Shown one piece after another: positions 1-5,243 of a stretch of 7,034 nucleotides of DNA (within the stretch, counting starts at the first letter, position 1; each line of letters begins with the position of its first letter). A program made the position numbers and the translations under genes. This DNA is from Microcaldota archaeon. Lineage in GTDB: Archaea; Micrarchaeota; Micrarchaeia; Anstonellales; Bilamarchaeaceae. The notes beneath the pieces were generated by a model. That model was given only the letters and a program-made list of their open reading frames with translations, was not told where the DNA came from and did no database searches. The stretch covers positions 1 to 7,034 of the forward strand of contig JAHFGR010000060.1 in NCBI GenBank assembly GCA_023247345.1, read 5' to 3'.

Positions 1-80
1 GCCCCCTACTGAGCATATTTTTGAAACTGAAGGATAAGAAACTCGGCCCTTTCATCCCACGGCTGAAGCCGTGCTTCTTA
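1..80 (+). mobile_element. Right-end remnant of an IS200/IS605-type (TnpB) element
   Basis: The stretch CCCACGGCTGAAGCCGTG (56-73) contains a perfect 6-bp hairpin, CACGGC (58-63) and GCCGTG (68-73), with a TGAA loop. A hairpin of this sequence preceded by TTTCATCC is what I know from the right ends of many IS200/IS605-family elements, just downstream of tnpB, where it also lies near the 3' end of the omega RNA. One frame upstream (2-37) stays open to a stop at 35-37 and ends PPTEHIFETEG. This could be the last residues of a TnpB protein whose body lies off the left edge, but 11 residues cannot prove it. The match is from memory of the motif; the element's exact boundary is not visible. Confidence 0.5.
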
Positions 81-115
81 TGTCTGACTTATTAGGATTT
101 CCCGGGCCGATGCAA

Positions 116-387
116 TTAAAAATAGAACCTATAAATTCTCAAAAATTCTGTGGAAGAAACTAGTCTTATTCCTTCGAATTCTTTGATCTTTAATAAATGG
201 CGATTATCATAAGTAACAATATTTTCGATAATCTCATCGCTATGCATAACTTCCTTATTTCTTTTAATATCTCTTCGGAAAGAAAACATTGGACTTTCTT
301 ATGTTCAATTAATTGCAGGATTTGATAGGCTTCTCCTTCCCAAAATGTTCCTGAGATCATGACATTGGTATCAATAGTAATTTTCAT
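116..387 (-). pseudogene. PIN-domain toxin, broken by internal deletion and frameshift
   Basis: This was probably a VapC-like PIN ribonuclease, the toxin partner of the antitoxin just upstream. The first frame (387 down to about 256) gives a typical PIN start: MKITIDTNV with the catalytic Asp6, then SEEILKEIRK around residues 37-46 with a second acidic site. It then runs into 19 unrelated residues and a stop at 192-190. From about 250 a second frame takes over with a classic PIN C-terminal end, IVTYDNRHLLKIKEFEGIRL followed by VSSTEFL, stopping at 118-116. Joined, the two pieces give about 90 residues against roughly 130-140 for this family. The missing part is the middle, which normally carries the third acidic residue in the D-x-x-(D)-N/K-x-(I/L)-x-x-A stretch. 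The product should be inactive. The start lies 4 bp after the antitoxin stop, so the pair was an operon. Confidence 0.8.
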
Positions 388-391
388 TGCC

Positions 392-640
392 TCATCCCTT
401 TCTCATCTTGTGGATTATGCTATTTACGTCTTCTTGCTTAATCTTCTTTTTCTCTTGTCTTAATGGCCTTGTAATATGCTCCCAAGTCTGGGCGCTCACT
501 TTTTTAATCAATAATGTATCTTCCTCCAAAAAGAAAAGCACTTTCGAACCTTCCTCTAGCCCCATTTCTTTTCGTATATCTACTGGTATAGCTATTTGCC
601 CTCTGGCACTTACCTTCCCCATTTCTAATAGTTCGGTCAT
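392..640 (-). CDS. AbrB/MazE/SpoVT-type antitoxin, swapped-hairpin DNA-binding protein
   Basis: This is an 82-residue protein. Residues 7-50 form an AbrB-type swapped-hairpin domain: GKVSARGQIAIPVDIRKEMG followed by GSKVLFFLEEDTLLIKK, with the usual 'G-Q-I-x-I-P-x-x-I-R' core. The charged tail (about 55-82) is where such antitoxins usually bind their toxin. Family knowledge predicts that it binds its own promoter and neutralises the PIN toxin encoded next. The start at 640 is supported by GGTGA (651-647) 6 bases upstream and by a TATA box at 681-674. The reading frame is complete, although the toxin gene 4 bp downstream is broken. It may now act only as a repressor of a dead operon, or cross-neutralise another toxin. 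Confidence 0.85.
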   Translation of the reverse strand: MTELLEMGKVSARGQIAIPVDIRKEMGLEEGSKVLFFLEEDTLLIKKVSAQTWEHITRPLRQEKKKIKQEDVNSIIHKMRKG

Positions 641-646
641 ATCGTA

Positions 647-698
647 TCACCAAATCTTATTAGTAAGATAAGTCTTATAAATCTTGTGATTCGCAAGA
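647..698 (-). promoter_or_regulatory. Promoter, ribosome binding site and paired dyads of the toxin-antitoxin operon
   Basis: Read on the minus strand, TTTATAAG (681-674) is a good archaeal TATA box and predicts a transcript start near 651. GGTGA (651-647) is the ribosome binding site. Two inverted repeats flank the TATA box. ATCTTA (654-659) and TAAGAT (664-669) have a 4-base centre; TCTTG (682-686) and CAAGA (694-698) have a 7-base centre. Antitoxins of this class commonly autoregulate through such dyads; use as operators is inference. Confidence 0.6.
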
Positions 699-731
699 GA
701 GCAACACTATAATATAGAATAAAAGAAATAA

Positions 732-1112
732 TTAAATAAACTCAAGCGCAGCTTCGGCATTTAACCCAAGCTTAAGATACTTCAGCTCTTCTTTTGTAAG
801 CCATCTTGCCTCTTTGTGTTCACCGGATATAGTTACACGATCGTTATCTGAGGTACCCTTATAGATCAAATAAATAGCATGCTTTTCATTTCCATCTTTT
901 TGGAATGCGGCAGAAGTAACACCGACAAGCGTGAGTTCTTTAGCAACCAGGGCAGTTTCCTCCTTTAGCTCGCGGTGCGCTGCAGTTAACGGTTGCTCGC
1001 CAAAATCAACGCCGCCTCCGGGAAACTCCCAAAGATCGTTTGGACGCTTTAAAACTAGTATTTTATCATTATATGAAGCAATAACATAGACATTAAGCTC
1101 TTGGATTTGCAT
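732..1112 (-). CDS. Nudix hydrolase
   Basis: This 126-residue protein is a single Nudix domain, which hydrolyses nucleoside-diphosphate-linked substrates using Mg2+. The Nudix box lies at residues 33-55: G33-x5-E39-x7-R47-E48-L-x-E51-E52-x-A54-L. The catalytic RE..EE residues are all present. The last conserved Gly of the box is replaced by Ala54, which also occurs in functional members. The N-terminal strand (VYVIASYNDKILVLKRP) and the PGGGVDFGE loop are typical of the MutT/ADP-ribose type, but the substrate cannot be read from the sequence. It lies 36 bp downstream of TFE on the same strand and may be cotranscribed with it. No strong GGTGA site precedes the ATG, only a weak AGATGAT, so translation may be modest. 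There is a T-rich stretch downstream on its strand (731-705) but no clear terminator hairpin. Confidence 0.9.
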   Translation of the reverse strand: MQIQELNVYVIASYNDKILVLKRPNDLWEFPGGGVDFGEQPLTAAHRELKEETALVAKELTLVGVTSAAFQKDGNEKHAIYLIYKGTSDNDRVTISGEHKEARWLTKEELKYLKLGLNAEAALEFI

Positions 1113-1119
1113 ATCATCT

Positions 1120-1143
1120 GCCTACAGCCTCTAGCCTATTGCC
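1120..1143. repeat. Four GCC triplets at an exact 7-base period
   Basis: In the gap between TFE and the Nudix gene, GCC occurs at 1120, 1127, 1134 and 1141; the first three copies are followed by T (GCCTACA, GCCTCTA, GCCTATT). On the transcribed minus strand this reads as GGC every seven bases in the leader just before the Nudix start. It may be a short tandem duplication remnant or a leader element. The pattern is real but short, so chance is possible. Confidence 0.4.
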
Positions 1144-1148
1144 AACGA

Positions 1149-1895
1149 TTATCTCCTTAATCGGATATCAGTCAGTTGTACAATCTTTTCTTCATCTAAG
1201 AAGTCCAAGTTTTTATTGCATTTCTGGCACCTAAAAGAAGTATCAGTAGCTATTTCGAATTTTACTATACTCGACGGACCGCATGAAGAGCAAAAATAAT
1301 GTTCGCCTAGATTTCCGCTAACAAGATCGATTTTTTCTTTAACCTTCAGTTCTACCCAGTTTTTTATGCGTTCGCGATTAAGCGCCCAACTATAAGAATA
1401 CCAACCAGTTTCATTGTCTTTATCACGGATATAATTTACCAAGCCCTCGCTATGCAACTTGTTCAAAGTTGCGCGAACATCACTTATCTTAAGTTTAAGC
1501 TTCTTGGCAAGATCCTCGTCGCTTAAATTGCCATAAAAGTTCCTTACAATTTCAAGTGCGTTCTCTCCTGCTAGATCGATAAGCAATTGCCTAGCGTAAG
1601 GTTCACTTAAAATGCTATAAAGTCTCTGCATTTCTAGTTTTTCTTTTTCAGCATATATCTTCTTAATTGCCTTGTCAATATTTTCTTTTTTCTCGAGTTC
1701 TTGAGCTTTCAATAGCTCTCTCTTTGATTCTTTCTTTAATTTCTTAGTAGCCGTTATATTGAATTTGGTCTTTAATCCGGCTTTTAGTTGTGCCTTCTTT
1801 ATTTTGACATTTACTGGCAATTTAGCCTTTATGCGCTTTGTTTTTAGCTTAATTTTAGACTTTGTAGTGTTCTTATGCTTTCTTTTAGGAGCCAA
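1149..1895 (-). CDS. tfe: Transcription initiation factor E (TFE, TFIIE-alpha-like) with long Lys-rich N-terminal tail
   Basis: TFE helps archaeal RNA polymerase open promoter DNA, working with TBP and TFB. I use the TTG start at 1895 (248 residues) rather than the in-frame ATG at 1928. The only TATA box (1942-1935) lies just 7 bp before that ATG and would start the transcript near 1913, after the ATG. A GGTGA site (1904-1900) lies 4 bases before the TTG, matching other genes here. Numbered from the TTG, residues 1 to about 88 are a tail in which roughly one residue in three is Lys. A winged helix follows at about 92-178 (LIDLAGENALEIVRNF, then RATLNKLHSEGLVNY and ETGWYSYSWAL). A zinc ribbon lies at about 200-232 with CSSC and CQKC. 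Usual archaeal TFE is about 170-190 residues and lacks such a tail. The gene is divergent from the glycosyltransferase and upstream of the Nudix gene. Confidence 0.9.
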   Translation of the reverse strand: MAPKRKHKNTTKSKIKLKTKRIKAKLPVNVKIKKAQLKAGLKTKFNITATKKLKKESKRELLKAQELEKKENIDKAIKKIYAEKEKLEMQRLYSILSEPYARQLLIDLAGENALEIVRNFYGNLSDEDLAKKLKLKISDVRATLNKLHSEGLVNYIRDKDNETGWYSYSWALNRERIKNWVELKVKEKIDLVSGNLGEHYFCSSCGPSSIVKFEIATDTSFRCQKCNKNLDFLDEEKIVQLTDIRLRR

Positions 1896-1934
1896 ACTAT
1901 CACCTTCTATTACCACATTATTACGCATCCCGAG

Positions 1935-1942
1935 TATTTAAA
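1935..1942 (-). promoter_or_regulatory. TATA box of the TFE gene
   Basis: TTTAAATA on the minus strand is the only good TATA element ahead of TFE. Its predicted start site (about 1911-1916) lies downstream of the ATG at 1928. It is therefore one of the two reasons for choosing the TTG at 1895; the other is GGTGA at 1904-1900. Confidence 0.55.
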
Positions 1943-1953
1943 CCTATCGTTTC

Positions 1954-1973
1954 TCGCCTTTTAGAAAAGGCGA
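1954..1973. promoter_or_regulatory. Perfect 9-bp palindrome upstream of the TFE TATA box
   Basis: TCGCCTTTT (1954-1962) and AAAAGGCGA (1965-1973) are exact inverted copies around an AG centre. The palindrome lies 12 bp upstream of the TFE TATA box and about 120 bp before the divergent glycosyltransferase gene. This position suits an activator or shared regulator site. As RNA it could form a hairpin only if transcribed from elsewhere, because neither neighbouring gene reads through it from its own TATA box. Confidence 0.5.
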
Positions 1974-2032
1974 ACAAAAACGCACAATTTAGGATAGTCA
2001 TTTCATGAAGGTTTTTTAACCCTAAACTCGAA

Positions 2033-2089
2033 TTAAAATTATGAACATCTATTTGAATTCAATTCAAATCTGTTTATTTTTCTGGGTGA
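2033..2089 (+). promoter_or_regulatory. Glycosyltransferase promoter with a perfect palindrome over the predicted start site
   Basis: TTAAAATT (2033-2040), preceded by CGAA, is the best TATA candidate and predicts a transcript start near 2062-2066. This falls inside ATTTGAATTCAATTCAAAT (2051-2069), an exact 9-bp inverted repeat around a single C. A site there would block polymerase, the common arrangement for archaeal repressors. GGTGA (2085-2089) lies 4 bases before the ATG at 2094 and is the ribosome binding site. The palindrome is seen directly; its use as an operator is inference. Confidence 0.5.
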
Positions 2090-2093
2090 AAAA

Positions 2094-3272
2094 ATGAACA
2101 TTGCATTCTTTACTGACAGCTATCTACCAAATGTAGATGGAGTTGTAACATCGATCTGCAACTATCGCAAAGAGCTGGAAACCCGAGGACACAAGGTATA
2201 TATTTTTTCTCCGGGGAGCAAGCAACAAAAAGAGGACAACAAGGATCCAAGAGTATATTATTTTACTTCGACAAGTTTCAAACCTTATCCGGACTATAGA
2301 ATAGCGCTTTTTAACTTTTTAGCACCTGTGAAGTTGATTAAAGAATATGACATAGACATGATCCATTCGCACGGTATCGCAACAACTGGTTTGGCTGCCA
2401 TCAGATCTTCACAAAAATTAGGCATGCCTGCTGTGGCTACATTTCATACGATAGTCCCAAATGCATCGCATTATATTACAAGCAACCAGCAATTGCAGAC
2501 AGTAGTTCATAATGTCGCTTGGAAATATTTAACCTGGTATTACTCGCATTATAAGAAAGTCATAGCGCCGAGCAATTTTGCAAAAGGCTTGTTGGAGGAA
2601 CGCGGGGTAAAAAACGTCGTAGTTCACCCGTCTGGCATAAATTTTAACAGATACGACGCAGTTTTTAATAGCGGTGGAAACGAAGATGTAAGGAAGATGT
2701 TTAAAATAAAAAAAGATGAAAAAATAGTTATTTTCATAGGAAGAATCGCTCTTGAGAAAAAACTCGAGGAAATTATCGAGGCTTCGCCAACTTTGCTAAA
2801 TAAAATTCCGAAATTAAAAATAATAATTGTAGGAAAAGGACCTGCCTTAGAGCACTACAAAGAACTAGTAAAGAAGAAAGGAATGTGGCAATACTTTTTA
2901 TTTACTGGCTATCTGGAAGACGAGGTTTTAATTAAGGTTTATTCTATTGCAGATGTTTTTGTTTTTCCGTCCAAATTTGATACGCAAGGACTCGCGGTCA
3001 TAGAAGCGCTTGCAACAGGCGTGCCGGCAATAGTTAAAGAGAATTCTGCAGTATCGGAATATATAGAAAATGGAAAAAATGGATTTGTTTACTCGAACAA
3101 CTTTGATCTGGTAGAAAACATAGTCAAAGCAATAAAAAATAAAAATGATATGAGGAAAAACGCTAACATATCAGCTAAAAAATTCGATATAAGAGAAACT
3201 ACAGAGCAACTGCTGAATGTTTATGAATTGCTAATAAAAGAAGAGAAAATAAAAACTACTCATTCATTGTAA
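2094..3272 (+). CDS. GT4-family glycosyltransferase (GT-B fold), probably lipid or envelope glycan
   Basis: This 392-residue protein has the layout of a GT4 glycosyltransferase. The N-terminal acceptor domain has FTDSYLPNVDGVVTSI (6-21), HSHG (91-94) and ATFHT (115-119). The C-terminal nucleotide-sugar domain has APSNF (158-162), HPSGIN (178-183), GRIALEKK (216-223, with R217 and K222 expected to contact the sugar-nucleotide phosphates), VGKGP (246-250) and SKFDTQGLAVIEALATG (293-309). The DGVV and TQGL motifs resemble glycolipid synthases of the diacylglycerol glucosyl- or galactosyltransferase and PimB type. A membrane-lipid acceptor is therefore likely but not proven. The first acidic residue of the EX7E motif is Asp296 instead of Glu; the second is Glu304. 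There are no membrane spans, so it probably acts at the inner face of the membrane. The start is fixed by GGTGA at 2085-2089. The 3' end overlaps the convergent lipoprotein gene by 13 bp. Confidence 0.9.
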   Translation: MNIAFFTDSYLPNVDGVVTSICNYRKELETRGHKVYIFSPGSKQQKEDNKDPRVYYFTSTSFKPYPDYRIALFNFLAPVKLIKEYDIDMIHSHGIATTGLAAIRSSQKLGMPAVATFHTIVPNASHYITSNQQLQTVVHNVAWKYLTWYYSHYKKVIAPSNFAKGLLEERGVKNVVVHPSGINFNRYDAVFNSGGNEDVRKMFKIKKDEKIVIFIGRIALEKKLEEIIEASPTLLNKIPKLKIIIVGKGPALEHYKELVKKKGMWQYFLFTGYLEDEVLIKVYSIADVFVFPSKFDTQGLAVIEALATGVPAIVKENSAVSEYIENGKNGFVYSNNFDLVENIVKAIKNKNDMRKNANISAKKFDIRETTEQLLNVYELLIKEEKIKTTHSL

Positions 3273-4507
3273 GCAATTTCATTAGCAACTTTGTCCCTTC
3301 GTTCACTTTCTTTCGTCTCGTTATAATTTGCTATTTCGATAGCGTCTCTGTCAACATGACTAGTTGTAGGTACAATAACTTGGCCAGTGGAGTTTGAAAC
3401 TTGATTACATCTCGCCATTTTTGTCTCGTTTTTAATAGAACTACATAAAGAATTGTCCTTGTTAAGGCCGGCTATTTCTATATAGCAGTCTTCTTCATAA
3501 TCTAATGAAGGAACTTGCTGGCAAATGTTTGCGTCTTTTCTAGCAACTGCGACATTCAAGAAACAACGATCAGACTTTGAATCAGCATATTTGCATGAAA
3601 GAAACTCTTTGTTGTATATCGAATATGAGTATATGCATGATTCTCTTTCGCCGGCATCAACTTTTTTATAACAACTCAGAAAATCTGATAATTTCTCTTT
3701 TTCCTCTTCTATAAGCGTTGTTGCTAATCTATTCGATATGTTTTTTGGTATTTGAATTTCTGGTTCGGTATTAAAATCGTAGGAAATTAATTTGAAATGA
3801 GTGTATACCTGTTGGCCCCTAAACGTATAATTAAAGTACTTCTCATACGCCTGTTTACTGTTTCGATCTACGCAGAAATATCCTGAAAAGAACAGCGGAG
3901 AACCAGAGCCGAGGCCAAATCGTGATGCCTCTTGAATAGTTAGTTTTGAATAATCAATATTAAAATTGATTTTTGCGCATTTCCCAAGTTCGAGCTCCTT
4001 ATCTTCAACACTATTAAAAGTTAAAAGGCCACGTTCTGCAAGTAAACTCGAATCTTCAACTGTTTTTAGCATTTTTTTATCATCTAATAGAGAATCCTGA
4101 AACGTACGGATATAATCATTAACATAAGTAGAGTTCTCTGCATACGCACAAACTTCGTCTGATTCTTTTATTGACAAACATAAGACAATAGAATTTTCCA
4201 TAAAGTATACTGTCCTCTTGCTTAGAGGTATTTGGACGGTAATTTTGGACTCGTTTTTATTTTTTATCAGGGTTGTTTTTACAATATAACCGTTTCTATC
4301 TTCTTCATAAGAATAAGAATATTTATCTAACCCCTTACCGACTAACAAAGAAGATAAATATAGGTCTTTTGCTTCTTGATTAATATCTGTAGCATTAGTA
4401 ATATTAGTTTTTGAGTTGTCTGTCTGTTTTTTCTGACCGCTACAGCCATATGCAAACAAAAATAAAAAAAACAACACGGAAAGTAAAGAAATAAATTTTT
4501 TCTTCAT
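3260..4507 (-). CDS. Surface lipoprotein with four Cys-pair repeats
   Basis: I do not recognise a characterised family for this 415-residue protein. It starts with a signal peptide (MKKKF, then a hydrophobic run to about residue 20) ending in AYGC. Cys22 is a plausible lipid-anchor site, although Tyr in the lipobox is unusual. Residues about 23-265 form a putative extracellular domain with four further Cys (110, 120, 177, 212). Residues 276-370 contain four repeats of 24-26 residues, each with a Cys pair 10 or 12 apart: 279/291, 305/315, 329/341 and 355/367. The shared pattern is roughly 'C-x-x-(V/I)-...-C-(Y/F)-x-x-(V/I)-A-x-x-(K/N)-D'. Repeats of this kind are known to me from hypothetical secreted proteins of DPANN archaea. 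There are nine N-x-S/T sequons, consistent with N-glycosylation outside the cell. The start is backed by AGGTGG (4517-4512) 4 bases upstream. The last 13 bp overlap the glycosyltransferase gene. Confidence 0.8.
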   Translation of the reverse strand: MKKKFISLLSVLFFLFLFAYGCSGQKKQTDNSKTNITNATDINQEAKDLYLSSLLVGKGLDKYSYSYEEDRNGYIVKTTLIKNKNESKITVQIPLSKRTVYFMENSIVLCLSIKESDEVCAYAENSTYVNDYIRTFQDSLLDDKKMLKTVEDSSLLAERGLLTFNSVEDKELELGKCAKINFNIDYSKLTIQEASRFGLGSGSPLFFSGYFCVDRNSKQAYEKYFNYTFRGQQVYTHFKLISYDFNTEPEIQIPKNISNRLATTLIEEEKEKLSDFLSCYKKVDAGERESCIYSYSIYNKEFLSCKYADSKSDRCFLNVAVARKDANICQQVPSLDYEEDCYIEIAGLNKDNSLCSSIKNETKMARCNQVSNSTGQVIVPTTSHVDRDAIEIANYNETKESERRDKVANEIAYNE

Positions 4508-4511
4508 TAGA

Positions 4512-4568
4512 CCACCTTTATTCGTTTAACATTAAAATTAAACTTAGATACTTATAGAAATATCTATA
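4512..4568 (-). promoter_or_regulatory. Promoter and ribosome binding site of the lipoprotein gene
   Basis: On the minus strand, TTTCTATAAG (4560-4551) contains the TATA candidate and predicts a transcript start near 4529. AGGTGG (4517-4512) is a strong ribosome binding site. The inverted repeat TATAGA (4553-4558) and TCTATA (4563-4568) overlaps the TATA box, so a repressor bound there could occlude TBP; that role is inference. Confidence 0.45.
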
Positions 4569-4604
4569 GCAAATATTAAAAAACCTTTTCTTTAAGTTCA
4601 TGAA

Positions 4605-4652
4605 TGACAGTATATAAGTGACAGCATAATTATTAGCTAGACTAGTGATATA
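4605..4652 (+). promoter_or_regulatory. Arginine decarboxylase promoter, TATA box flanked by direct repeats
   Basis: TATATAAG (4611-4618) is a strong TATA box and predicts a transcript start near 4640, about 13 bases before the ATG. TGACAG occurs immediately on both sides of it, at 4605-4610 and 4619-4624, as direct repeats 14 bp apart. CTAGACTAG (4637-4645) sits at the predicted start site. GTGATATA just before the ATG offers a weak GTGA ribosome binding site. Confidence 0.55.
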
Positions 4653-5201
4653 ATGGATTTTGTACCGAAAAAAATATTTTTTACTAAAGGAGTGGGTAAA
4701 AGTAAGGACCAACTAATGTCTTTTGAACTTGCTTTGCGGGACGCGGATATAGAACCTTATAACTTAGTCCACGTATCTAGCATTTTCCCTCCTGATGTTA
4801 AAATAGTTTCAAAAGAAGAGGGATTAAAATATTTAAAACCAGGCCAGATAGTTTTTGTTGTTATGGCACGTGTTGCATCGAACGAACCGAATAGACTTTT
4901 GGCAGCTTCTATAGGATGCGCAATACCTGCTGACAAAAAAATGTATGGTTATTTAAGCGAGTTGCACGAATTTGGCTTAACAGAGAGAAAGGCAGCTGAT
5001 AAATCAGAAGATTTGGCAGCCAGCATGCTTGCATCAACATTAGGTATCCAATTCGACCCGGAAACTGCATGGAACGAAAGAGAGAAATACTTTAAAATGA
5101 GCGGCAAGGTAGTTAGAACGATTAACGTAACGCAAACATGTGAAGCAGACAAAAATGGTAAGTGGACAAGCGTTGTTGCTGCGGCAGTGTTAATATTTTA
5201 A
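4653..5201 (+). CDS. pdaD: Pyruvoyl-dependent arginine decarboxylase
   Basis: This 182-residue protein converts arginine to agmatine. In archaea agmatine feeds polyamine synthesis and also agmatidine modification of the AUA-decoding isoleucine tRNA. The proenzyme cleaves itself within NLVHVSSIFPP (37-47). By analogy with the Methanocaldococcus jannaschii enzyme (Ser52/Ser53), cleavage falls between Ser42 and Ser43, and Ser43 becomes the pyruvoyl cofactor. Asn37 matches the conserved Asn six residues ahead of that Ser. GYLSELHEFG (99-108) carries the expected catalytic Glu, here Glu103. Other family marks are TKGVGKSKDQLMSFELALRD near the start and ARVASNEPNR (72-81). The length is normal for the family and all key residues are present, so the enzyme should be active as a cytosolic oligomer. 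The 42-bp gap to the next gene allows cotranscription. Confidence 0.95.
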   Translation: MDFVPKKIFFTKGVGKSKDQLMSFELALRDADIEPYNLVHVSSIFPPDVKIVSKEEGLKYLKPGQIVFVVMARVASNEPNRLLAASIGCAIPADKKMYGYLSELHEFGLTERKAADKSEDLAASMLASTLGIQFDPETAWNEREKYFKMSGKVVRTINVTQTCEADKNGKWTSVVAAAVLIF

Positions 5202-5243
5202 ATTTAATAGTCTATATCTATATCAAAACTGAAGGTGATTTTA

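Noticed and set aside
190..387. An intact 65-residue PIN protein
   Set aside because: Its last 19 residues are unrelated to PIN domains, while the true C-terminal PIN sequence continues in another frame down to 116.
387..671. Plus-strand frame of 94 residues
   Set aside because: It lies opposite the antitoxin gene, has no homology I recognise and no ribosome binding site; it is a shadow frame.
1759..1941. Plus-strand frame opposite the Lys-rich TFE tail
   Set aside because: Its hydrophobic Phe/Leu-rich sequence is only the antisense of Lys/Glu-rich codons.
4518..4712. Minus-strand frame of 64 residues across the pdaD promoter
   Set aside because: It is antisense to the promoter and start of arginine decarboxylase, aromatic-rich with no recognisable pattern, and has no ribosome binding site.
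4949..5152. Minus-strand frame inside arginine decarboxylase
   Set aside because: It is fully antisense to a strongly supported gene; a shadow.
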